The position numbers were made by a program, and so were the translations under genes. Below the pieces are notes generated by a model. The model saw only the letters and a program-made list of their open reading frames with translations. It did not search any database and was not told the origin of the DNA. A DNA stretch of 9,216 bases from Selenomonadaceae bacterium (GTDB lineage: Bacteria; Bacillota; Negativicutes; Selenomonadales; Selenomonadaceae): the NCBI GenBank assembly GCA_017529085.1, contig JAFXOC010000253.1, positions 1 to 9,216 on the forward strand. The letters are read 5' to 3'. Below, piece by piece: positions 1 through 6,115 of this stretch (position 1 is the first letter of the stretch; each line of letters starts with the position of its first letter).

Positions 1-25
1 CTGTGCCGTAATATACGTTAGACAT
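1..25 (-). CDS. rpsI: 30S ribosomal protein S9, N-terminal fragment (gene runs off the left edge)
   Basis: Only the first eight codons are present, reading MSNVYYGT, before the window ends. This matches the usual S9 start, in which a YYGTG segment precedes GRRK. The start ATG is at 25-23, preceded by a near-perfect Shine-Dalgarno (TAAGGAGGTA, complement of 31-40) with 5 bases between it and the ATG. The gene begins 15 bases after the rplM stop, and rplM-rpsI is the standard bacterial order, so the two are almost certainly co-transcribed. S9 is a small-subunit protein whose C-terminal tail reaches the P-site tRNA; that tail is outside the window. Identification rests on eight residues plus gene order. 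Confidence 0.9.
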
Positions 26-40
26 AAGTTTACCTCCTTA

Positions 41-481
41 TCAGCGAATGTTAAGTTCCATCTCTTCCGGCTTCTGCGCGGTATGAGGATGCTCGGCGCC
101 TGCATAAACCTTAAGTTTGCGGTACATATCTTCGCCCAAGCTATTTTTGGGAAGCATACCTCTTACAGCGTGCTCCACAATGCGAGTAGGGAATTTTTCC
201 ATCATCTGACCGGCAGAAGTAAAGGTGGTGCCGCCGTTATAGCCGGAATGACGGAAATAAACTTTATCGCGAAGCTTCTTGCCTGTAAGTTTTACTTTAT
301 CAGCATTTATAACAATAACGAAATCCCCGGTATCAACATGGGGAGTAAATGTAGGCTTATGTTTGCCGCGAAGGACTTTAGCAACTTCCACAGCTAAACG
401 ACCAAGAGTCGCGCCTTCCGCGTCAACAACATACCATTTGCGCTCAATATCTTGGGCTTTTGCCATATATGTCGTCTTCAT
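41..481 (-). CDS. rplM: 50S ribosomal protein L13
   Basis: This is a full-length L13 of 146 residues, the usual size for the family, and an early-assembling protein of the large ribosomal subunit. Recognisable blocks are KWYVVDAEG (about residues 16-24), TLGRLA, LRGKHKPTFTPHVDTGDFVIVINADKV without gaps (37-63), YFRHSGYNGG (75-84), the conserved GMLPKN (108-113) and KLKVYAGAEHPH (122-133). The ATG at 481-479 is chosen because it has an AAGGAGGA Shine-Dalgarno (complement of 488-495) at good spacing and because MKTTYMAK is a common L13 start in Bacillota. The internal Met at residue 6 is less likely. The gene has its own promoter and a roughly 80-base leader, and is followed by rpsI after 15 bases. 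Confidence 0.97.
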   Translation of the reverse strand: MKTTYMAKAQDIERKWYVVDAEGATLGRLAVEVAKVLRGKHKPTFTPHVDTGDFVIVINADKVKLTGKKLRDKVYFRHSGYNGGTTFTSAGQMMEKFPTRIVEHAVRGMLPKNSLGEDMYRKLKVYAGAEHPHTAQKPEEMELNIR

Positions 482-561
482 TAAGTTTCCTCCTTAACGT
501 CCTATCCGAGTTTAAGCAATACTTTCCGGGGCTAATGGCAAGCGTTGCCAAAACATCGAAC
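482..561 (-). promoter_or_regulatory. 5' leader of rplM with a perfect hairpin; possible L13 autoregulatory leader
   Basis: About 80 transcribed but untranslated bases separate the predicted transcription start from the rplM ATG. They contain a perfect 6-bp hairpin with a 3-base loop (arms TGGCAA and TTGCCA, 536-550). Low-GC Gram-positive bacteria are known to carry an L13 leader RNA upstream of rplM that is thought to mediate feedback by the protein. The position, length and hairpin fit that idea, but I cannot align the leader to the family consensus by eye, so the regulatory role is inferred. Confidence 0.4.
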
Positions 562-567
562 AACAGT

Positions 568-596
568 ATTTTAGAAGAATAAACGATTAAAGTCAA
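568..596 (-). promoter_or_regulatory. sigma-A type promoter for rplM-rpsI
   Basis: On the minus strand a TTGACT -35 box (complement of 591-596) is followed by a 17-base spacer and a TAAAAT -10 box (complement of 568-573). This is a near-consensus housekeeping promoter, as expected for a ribosomal protein operon. The TGA stop codon of galU (595-593) lies inside the -35 box, so the promoter begins exactly where the upstream coding sequence ends. Confidence 0.8.
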
Positions 597-1522
597 GGTT
601 TTTTTGAAAAAGTGCACAATCCTTCCGTTTCTTTTGCGTATATATTTTTATAACGGGTGGAAAGTTCGATTAGATAATCCTTGAAAGCCACGCCAAGTTC
701 TTTGTTGCGCAGACCGAATTCTACGGTCGCCTTTAAAAATCCCAGTTTATCTCCGACATCATAGCGAGCGCCTATAAAATCGTAAGCGTATACGGCATCT
801 TCTTTGGCAAGTACCTTTAAAGCGTCTGTCAACTGAATTTCACCGCCTTTACCGGGCTTGGTATTTTCTAGAATTTCAAAAATCTGCGGTTTTATAATGT
901 ACCGTCCCAAAACAGCCATACGGCTCGGTGCTTCCTCTTCGGAAGGTTTTTCCACCATGTCTTTTACTCGCATAACACGTGGATTATCTGTCGGAATACC
1001 ATCTATTATACCATAGGATGAAACCATATCGGCTGCCACATTCTGACAACCAAGTATCGAACCGTTAGTCTCTTCGTAAATTTTAATCATCTGTTTTAAC
1101 GCAGGGTTCTTTGGATTGTAAACCACATCGTCGCCTAAAAGAACAGCGAAAGGCTCGTTTCCCATAAAAGTTTTCGCGCAGTATATAGCGTCGCCCAAGC
1201 CTCTCATATGTTTTTGACGCACATAATGCACGTTTATATCGGCAGTTTCGCGCACGATGGCAAGCAAATCTTCTTTTCCCTTGCGTTCTAACTCCATTTC
1301 AAGAGCGGGCGCAGAATCGAAATGATCTTCTATAGCTCTTTTGCCATGACCGCTGATGACCAAAATATCTTCAATCCCACTGTTTAAAGCTTCCTCTATA
1401 ATATATTGAATGGTAGGTTTATCGACAATAGGAAGCATTTCTTTGGGCGTAGCTTTAGTGGCGGGCAAAAATCTGGTCCCATAACCCGCTGCGGGAATAA
1501 CTGCCTTTCTTATTTTCTGCAT
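593..1522 (-). CDS. galU: UTP--glucose-1-phosphate uridylyltransferase (UDP-glucose pyrophosphorylase)
   Basis: This cytosolic enzyme makes UDP-glucose from UTP and glucose-1-phosphate, for capsule, glycolipid or wall polysaccharide synthesis. Its 309 residues are about the usual length of bacterial GalU/GtaB. Visible motifs are the nucleotide-binding loop AAGYGTRFLPATKATPKEML (residues 11-30), RQKHMRGLGDA (102-112), the metal-binding LLGDD (128-132), EKP (191-193), GKGGEIQLTDA (224-234) and the C-terminal RYDVGDKLGF (253-262). The ATG at 1522 has a GGGAGGT Shine-Dalgarno five bases upstream (complement of 1527-1533). No terminator follows the stop, so transcription probably continues into rplM. 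UDP-glucose supply fits the polysaccharide genes to the right, although galU is separated from them by an intergenic gap and a repeat. The closest alternative name is gtaB, the Bacillus name for the same enzyme. Confidence 0.96.
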   Translation of the reverse strand: MQKIRKAVIPAAGYGTRFLPATKATPKEMLPIVDKPTIQYIIEEALNSGIEDILVISGHGKRAIEDHFDSAPALEMELERKGKEDLLAIVRETADINVHYVRQKHMRGLGDAIYCAKTFMGNEPFAVLLGDDVVYNPKNPALKQMIKIYEETNGSILGCQNVAADMVSSYGIIDGIPTDNPRVMRVKDMVEKPSEEEAPSRMAVLGRYIIKPQIFEILENTKPGKGGEIQLTDALKVLAKEDAVYAYDFIGARYDVGDKLGFLKATVEFGLRNKELGVAFKDYLIELSTRYKNIYAKETEGLCTFSKKP

Positions 1523-1544
1523 GGTTACCTCCCATAAACAATCT

Positions 1545-1574
1545 ATTATAAACTACAATAGTAGGCGTTATTTA
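1545..1574 (-). promoter_or_regulatory. possible galU promoter
   Basis: A perfect TATAAT -10 box lies on the minus strand (complement of 1545-1550), about 22 bases before the galU ATG. The best -35 candidate is the weak TAAATA (complement of 1569-1574) at an 18-base spacing, and it overlaps the outer edge of the repeat at 1572-1726. The -10 is convincing and the -35 is poor. If real, the start site would give a very short leader. Confidence 0.35.
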
Positions 1575-1726
1575 AAATACCCCAAATCCGTATTTTTTTC
1601 ACGAAGTGAAAAAAATTTCTTTCGTCAGCATTTCAACAATGCATGCAGTAGGCGGGAGATTTTAACCCCGCCTGCCTTACGTTTAGACCCACGCCTTACG
1701 GTGGGAGACATCTTAGCATTGTTATA
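1572..1726 (+). repeat. 155-base structured interspersed repeat, copy A
   Basis: This copy is clearly homologous over its whole length to 4379-4533, in the same orientation. It runs from the shared TTAAAAT to the shared GCATTGTTATA. It holds hairpin 1 (1592-1616, 11-bp stem, GAA loop, seven T facing seven A), hairpin 2 (1628-1642, GCATT/AATGC), hairpin 3 (1650-1673, AGGCGGG/CCCGCCT) and hairpin 4 (1688-1705, CCCAC/GTGGG). AACAATGC (1635-1642) can also pair over long range with GCATTGTT (1716-1723), enclosing hairpins 3 and 4. I see no open reading frame of note and no transposase. It lies about 50 bases upstream of galU. It could be a non-autonomous IS200/IS605-like palindromic element or a structured RNA; I do not recognise a named family. 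Confidence 0.9.
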
Positions 1727-2049
1727 ATTTCCTAAATTCCGTAACAACTTCTCTTTTATTCTATTTAATAAGCAATATATCCTTCTTTATTTTAAAATTA
1801 TTTTGGCTTCTGCGCTTAAAATTTTCATAAAAAAACTGCCGAGTTTAAAAAACTAGACAGTCAACGATACCCTATTTATTTTTAAATTCCAATCCAACGC
1901 AAAATTCCGAAAGTATTCTTAGCACCGGACTTTACAACATTATACGCTCTCTACCCCGATTTTTTCAATTTTCTCATGCCCATAACGCAAATTCTAACCC
2001 CAGAAAAACCAATCGCTTCATCATTTTTCGATCAGAAACAGCTTGTTTA
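1727..2049. other. AT-rich intergenic region with no convincing gene
   Basis: These 323 bases separate the stop of the HAD-type gene from repeat copy A. They are AT-rich, and I found no coding frame with a plausible start and ribosome binding site on either strand. The one supported element is a hairpin with a T tract on the minus strand at 1829-1861, annotated separately. No further copy of the 155-base repeat is visible. The stretch may be decayed coding or leader sequence, but nothing in it demonstrates that. Confidence 0.6.
1829..1861 (-). terminator. probable intrinsic terminator of the polysaccharide operon / HAD gene
   Basis: Read on the minus strand, a two-part stem (outer ACTG/CAGT, inner AGTTT/AAACT, 3-base TTT loop, small internal loop of 3+3 bases) is followed directly by seven T. 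It lies about 190 bases past the stop codon of the 772-codon gene and ahead of galU, where a terminator would be expected. The stem is AT-rich and interrupted, so it may be weak. Confidence 0.5.
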
Positions 2050-4368
2050 TCACATATCCAAATAATGTAGATAATCGACCTCCTCGTCATATATGGAAAA
2101 AATTCTACTTTCATTTTCTCCGTTATCTATCAAACGCTTCTTTACTTCCTTAACGACATCGAAATCTATGATTGCAATAAAAATTGCATCATGTTCAATA
2201 TTTTTTGTTTCATTGATATTCCCAACAACAGGATACCCACAAGCTCGCAATTTCTCGAAATCTTTATCCAACCAAGCTACTACCTCTTTATCACTATTCT
2301 TAAAAGCCGAGCACAACGCTTTACCAAAATTTCCGGCTCCATATAAAAGTATCCTGTTTCCCATATATAACAACAAATTCATACATTTATTGATTTGCCA
2401 TTCAAATTCTTCATTTGTTGCGCTATGCCGAATAGCTTTAAGTCTTCGAATAATTTCAGACCAATGTTCGTCATAAAACTTTATCTTCTTTCTTTCACTA
2501 TCCGAACACCTCAATAATGAATATTCAAAATTAACCCCATTATAGTATTTCTCTAAAAAATCTCCTCTATGCAGCAAAAAAATATTTCTAATTTCCTGTT
2601 TAGTTAATTTTGGGGCAAAAACCGCAAGTTCTCCGCTTCTTCCCGAACAGCTAAAGGGCGTTTCGGCAATATAGTTCATCAAGTCAGCGTCTACATCATC
2701 TACCGCATAATGCAAACACTTTAACGAAAAGGATAAACTAATGTGCATATCAAACTTTATTACCAGTAGAGCATAATTTTTTGTAAACTTTTGTATACCG
2801 TTTAAATATTGTTTATATCCGTATTTTTCTAAAGCTTCTCCTTCTTTACCTTTTAAAACAGGAACGATTTTGTCAAATTCTTTTTTATAATATTCTGTTT
2901 GACCGTGCAATGCCCGACAAAGCAATTCCAATACTAAATCGTATTTGTACGTGCCAGGGCAAAAATTATATACTAATCCATTCCCTTCAAGTCCCATACG
3001 ATTTAATTGAAAGAAAAATGTCTTCACTTTCCCCGCATAATGCTTGTTCATCAAATTGCACAGAGAATTTGCGGATAATCCCGAACCATTTAAGTCCACA
3101 AATGCGAATTGCTCATCCGAACAATCAACTTCTTGAAGCAAATACGCTTGCGTCAATTCTTTGGCTTCCTTATGATATTCAACCAAAAAACGGCGAAATT
3201 CCTCATTCTTTCCCAAATATTGCGCTATATAACAAACCGTTTTGTAATCTATCATCTTATCCGCGCAACAAAAATGATCCGGCAAAAAGCTCAGCAAAGA
3301 TTCTACGTCTATACGCAATGTTCGGGCAAAAGCTCGTATAGATTTTATATTTAACGGATTGCTATAAGTCAAAATTTTTCTAAAATTCTCTTCCGTTCCG
3401 TCATACGCCGGCATCCTAAGAGAACGTCTTGAAGCGTATATATAATGTGTTTCGATAGAAATGTTCCGGTTGTTTATAATAATATCCGCTATCTTTTTTA
3501 AAACATATCCGTCCCTAGCTATAAAATACAAACGGCGAATATCCATTTGCCTGCATTGCTCTAAAAGCCAATGAATATAAGGAAACAGTATATATCCAGC
3601 AAAAGATGAGCCTACGCTCTCCGCGACGCTCATATTCTCTTCAACTCTCAAATTTCTTGCAACACCAATCATTAATTGAGTGTCCGCCCTATCTTCTCCC
3701 GTATCCAACATTTTTTCTTCCAACGGCAAAAAGGCGGCAAATTTAAACGGTTGAATTTTTATACCTATGCTTTTTGGAACGTTAATATCGGAATGTTCGT
3801 TATCTCCGGTATGTACCCAATCTGAAAATTCAACGCTTTCCTTCTCTCTGACGAGATGAAACAATCCTGATGACCATTTACCTTTTTTATACTGCGATGA
3901 CACATATATGGGAATATCTGTAAAAATTCCGTCGACAGATATAAGCATTTTACGAATGGTTTCTTCGTCTAGGTACATATCCGAAATCAATATTACCCTA
4001 TCTCGCGACGCCGCAAGAGATTTCACTTTATCTATGTTTCGTTTAATCCCCACTACGGATTCTGTTTCTATGGTTTTTTCCAATTTCGATAACGTAATTT
4101 TTGCGCTCTCATCCACAAAACCAATCGTACCTACTGCCTCATAAATCTGCTCCAAAGATATTTCTTCGATGCCTTGATGAAAATAATTTAGCCGCGCAAG
4201 CTCTTCCGCATTAACTCGAATATCAAAGAAATTGTTTCTCAAAAATTCATTTATTCCGAAATATTGAGCGTCCGTTTGCAATTTATGTTGCATAAGAGCA
4301 AATATTCCCTTTGGCGTAGCCGTTTTTCTGGTAATAAGCGTATCAAAAACATCAAAACTATACAGCAT
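2050..4368 (-). CDS. HAD-superfamily hydrolase-like protein with C-terminal Rossmann module (polysaccharide-cluster type)
   Basis: This is a large cytosolic protein of 772 residues in three parts. Residues 1 to about 205 form a HAD domain with all four motifs: DVFDT (nucleophile D6, acid D9), LISD with S129, lysines in QYKKGK (159-164), and HTGDNEHSD (D189, D194). The middle (about 240-640) contains YFIARDGYVL (281-290) and FVDLNGSG (423-430). These recall the large predicted HAD proteins often found in capsule clusters (COG5610-like, from memory), but I know no function for this part. Residues about 672-772 form a Rossmann-like module starting LLYGAGNFGK (674-683), similar to the N-terminal sugar-nucleotide-binding half of PglD-type proteins. 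The ATG has an AAGGGGA ribosome binding site. The gene follows the epimerase gene but is separated from it by repeat copy B, and is bracketed by both repeat copies. Substrate unknown; phosphatase chemistry is inferred from the motifs. Confidence 0.75.
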   Translation of the reverse strand: MLYSFDVFDTLITRKTATPKGIFALMQHKLQTDAQYFGINEFLRNNFFDIRVNAEELARLNYFHQGIEEISLEQIYEAVGTIGFVDESAKITLSKLEKTIETESVVGIKRNIDKVKSLAASRDRVILISDMYLDEETIRKMLISVDGIFTDIPIYVSSQYKKGKWSSGLFHLVREKESVEFSDWVHTGDNEHSDINVPKSIGIKIQPFKFAAFLPLEEKMLDTGEDRADTQLMIGVARNLRVEENMSVAESVGSSFAGYILFPYIHWLLEQCRQMDIRRLYFIARDGYVLKKIADIIINNRNISIETHYIYASRRSLRMPAYDGTEENFRKILTYSNPLNIKSIRAFARTLRIDVESLLSFLPDHFCCADKMIDYKTVCYIAQYLGKNEEFRRFLVEYHKEAKELTQAYLLQEVDCSDEQFAFVDLNGSGLSANSLCNLMNKHYAGKVKTFFFQLNRMGLEGNGLVYNFCPGTYKYDLVLELLCRALHGQTEYYKKEFDKIVPVLKGKEGEALEKYGYKQYLNGIQKFTKNYALLVIKFDMHISLSFSLKCLHYAVDDVDADLMNYIAETPFSCSGRSGELAVFAPKLTKQEIRNIFLLHRGDFLEKYYNGVNFEYSLLRCSDSERKKIKFYDEHWSEIIRRLKAIRHSATNEEFEWQINKCMNLLLYMGNRILLYGAGNFGKALCSAFKNSDKEVVAWLDKDFEKLRACGYPVVGNINETKNIEHDAIFIAIIDFDVVKEVKKRLIDNGENESRIFSIYDEEVDYLHYLDM

Positions 4369-4378
4369 AACAATCCCC

Positions 4379-4533
4379 TTAAAATGCCCTAAATCCGTAT
4401 TTTTTCACGAAGTGAAAAAATTTCTTTCGTCTGCATTTCAACAATGCGTGCGGGAAGCGGGAGATTTTAACTCCCGCCTGCCCTACGTTTAGACCTTCAC
4501 CTAAGAAGTGGGAGACATCTTAGCATTGTTATA
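4379..4533 (+). repeat. 155-base structured interspersed repeat, copy B
   Basis: This is the second copy of the repeat at 1572-1726, in direct orientation. It holds hairpin 1 (4399-4421, 10-bp stem with six T facing six A), hairpin 2 (4433-4447), hairpin 3 (4457-4477, GCGGGAG/CTCCCGC) and hairpin 4 (4496-4512, TTCAC facing GTGGG through two G-U pairs). The long-range pair AACAATGC (4440-4447) with GCATTGTT (4523-4530) is kept. The copy fills nearly all of the gap between the epimerase gene and the HAD gene. Its right edge supplies the TAA stop of the epimerase, and its left edge touches the HAD ribosome binding site. It is therefore almost certainly transcribed within the operon on the minus strand. 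Identity as a mobile element is inferred; the repeat itself is seen directly. Confidence 0.9.
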
Positions 4534-5194
4534 TATTTAACTCCCGTATTGCGCGCAGAGTTTCCCCGTAACGTCCTTTTTTCCCAAACAACAGAGTTGT
4601 TCCGAGTACAAAACCCTTTACGCCGCGCGGAGCAAACTCTTTGATTTTATCCGCCCCGCAGGCCCCGTCCCAATATAGTTCAAACTTCATTTCATCTTTC
4701 ACCGAAAGCAGTTTTTCTATCTTTTTTCCCACATAAGGAAGAAACATTTGCCCCGCGTTGCCCGGGTTCACCGCCATGACCAGAACGCGTCGCACAATTC
4801 TAAGCATCTCATGCACGGTTTCAAAACTTGTACCCGGATTTATTGCAATTCCCGGCGTTAATTTTGCGTTTATAATCTTTTGCAAAGCAGTTGACGGGTG
4901 ATATTCGGCTTCCGGATGAATATATACGGTATCCCCCTCGCGCAAACTGTTTATAAAAATTTCAATGGTATTGCTGGGATGTTCCACCATTAAATGCACA
5001 TCCAAAGGTCTATCCGTCAATTCCCGTATGCACCGTAAATCGTTCAGCGACATAGCGTAATTTGGCACATATCGCCCGTCCATAATATCTATGTGAAATG
5101 AATCTATGCCGCCCGCTTCCAAATCCCGCACTTCTTTTCCTAAATTTGCATAATTTGCGCACATCATTGATGCCGATAATTTAAAATCCATCAT
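4529..5194 (-). CDS. ribulose-phosphate 3-epimerase family protein, resembling allulose-6-phosphate 3-epimerase
   Basis: This is a TIM-barrel ketose-phosphate 3-epimerase of about 221 residues. Family landmarks in order are LSASMMCANYANL, FHIDIMDGRYVPN, DVHLMVEHP, a HPEAEYH segment, AINPGTSFE, MAVNPGNAGQMFLP, YWDGACG and LGTTLLFG. The metal-binding histidines and both catalytic aspartates (in HIDIMDG and WDGACG) are present, so the protein should be active. SMMC, HPE, DGAC and LGTTLLF look closer to E. coli AlsE (SLMC, HPE, DGSC, VGTSGLF) than to housekeeping Rpe. I prefer the ATG at 5194 because GAGG lies 8 bases upstream and the N-terminus MMDFKLSAS then fits the family. A start at 5215 would give an ATGA overlap with the isomerase stop but adds MKCEAVF and has no good ribosome binding site. 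The stop codon lies inside repeat copy B. The substrate could be ribulose-5-P, allulose-6-P or another ketose phosphate. Confidence 0.85.
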   Translation of the reverse strand: MMDFKLSASMMCANYANLGKEVRDLEAGGIDSFHIDIMDGRYVPNYAMSLNDLRCIRELTDRPLDVHLMVEHPSNTIEIFINSLREGDTVYIHPEAEYHPSTALQKIINAKLTPGIAINPGTSFETVHEMLRIVRRVLVMAVNPGNAGQMFLPYVGKKIEKLLSVKDEMKFELYWDGACGADKIKEFAPRGVKGFVLGTTLLFGKKGRYGETLRAIRELNI

Positions 5195-5211
5195 AAAAAC
5201 TGCCTCACATT

Positions 5212-6099
5212 TCATTTAGGTCTTGCCACAATCGCAAAATTTAAATCCCCCGCTAAACTTTCGCCGGGTTCCAACACAACCGTTGTTCCCGTCGTTCCCT
5301 TAATACTTTCCGCTTCAAATTCGCCTTCTATAACAGTAATACATTCCAAAGTACCGCTTTCATTTACATAAGATTTTTTCGCCGTCAATTTTTTTATGAT
5401 ATACCGACGTTCTTCAATAGGCTCGTCGCCCATAACCGTTTTTTTCGATTTAAGCTCGCATTTTAACGCTTTTAAGGCTTTTTCCTCATGCAATTCCCTC
5501 TTGTTGCCGTTTGCGTCTGTTCGGTCAAAATCATAAAAACGATAAGTCCATGGGCTGTTTTCCTCTATTTCGTATAAATAAGCGCCCGCAGAGATTGCGT
5601 GTAACGTGCCACCTTCAACATAAACGTAATCTCCAGCTCTTACCGGCAGTTTATCAACCACCGAGAGACAATCCCCCGCATCTATACTTTTTTTTACTTC
5701 TTCCTTATCATTTGCAATGCAACCGTTATAAATAAAACCCGAAGTTGGCGCCTCAATGAATAACCATGATTCGTTCTTTCCATAAGCTGCTCCTTCTTCC
5801 TCTTTTGCCACAACGTCGTCGGGGTGAACCTGTATGCTTAAATTCTCCCTCGCCTCAACCAATGCTATAATCAGAGGAAACTCATCGTATTTATCCAAAC
5901 CGAACTTACGCTTATTCTCCTTAAAATAAGCGTCAAAGGTCATTCCCTTATATTTGCCGTTTAAAATGCGATTTTCCAAGCCTTTCTCAGAACAGAGGGA
6001 ATAAAGGTGTCCTATTCTCTTACAATTTTCTTTTGCATAAGGCAAAAGCTTTTCCCCGCCCCAAATAGTATCATGGGCAACCGTATCCAAAATCAACAT
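5212..6099 (-). CDS. manA: class I mannose-6-phosphate isomerase-like protein
   Basis: This cupin-fold, zinc-dependent isomerase normally interconverts mannose-6-phosphate and fructose-6-phosphate in the cytosol. Its 295 residues fall in the short bacterial form, slightly shorter than Bacillus ManA. Visible motifs are TIWGGEKL near the N-terminus, LSIQVHPDD (87-95) with zinc ligands Q90 and H92, GKNESW with E110, GGTLHAI with H167, and TYRFYDFDR (185-193), which carries the conserved arginine (R187). All expected metal ligands are present. One oddity is that the usual N-terminal GE-x-W motif reads GHLYS (30-34) here. The ribosome binding site is GGTGG before the ATG. The gene starts 16 bases after the cytidylyltransferase stop, and its own stop overlaps the alternative upstream ATG of the epimerase gene. 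Its role may be to feed mannose or a ketose phosphate to the polysaccharide pathway; the exact substrate is not proven. Confidence 0.88.
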   Translation of the reverse strand: MLILDTVAHDTIWGGEKLLPYAKENCKRIGHLYSLCSEKGLENRILNGKYKGMTFDAYFKENKRKFGLDKYDEFPLIIALVEARENLSIQVHPDDVVAKEEEGAAYGKNESWLFIEAPTSGFIYNGCIANDKEEVKKSIDAGDCLSVVDKLPVRAGDYVYVEGGTLHAISAGAYLYEIEENSPWTYRFYDFDRTDANGNKRELHEEKALKALKCELKSKKTVMGDEPIEERRYIIKKLTAKKSYVNESGTLECITVIEGEFEAESIKGTTGTTVVLEPGESLAGDLNFAIVARPK

Positions 6100-6115
6100 T
6101 TAATCCACCCCGTTG

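Noticed and set aside
1572..1726. CRISPR array or simple terminator
   Set aside because: There are only two distant copies with no spacers, and the hairpins are not followed by a proper T tract on the minus strand, where the genes are.
1521..1727. Plus-strand open frame of 68 codons across repeat copy A
   Set aside because: It is not preserved in copy B, which has length changes in the hairpins, and it has no ribosome binding site. The repeat evolves to keep pairing, not codons.
2910..3341. Plus-strand open frame of 143 codons within the HAD gene
   Set aside because: It is antisense to a gene with clear domain motifs, and its protein shows no recognisable features.
1572..4533. Integron cassette with attC sites
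   Set aside because: The AAC...GTT geometry of the long-range pair and the direct orientation around one gene are reminiscent, but the edges do not match RYYYAAC and GTTRRRY, the internal hairpins are atypical, and no integrase is present.
1572..4533. Composite transposon
   Set aside because: There is no transposase in or between the repeats and no terminal inverted repeats.
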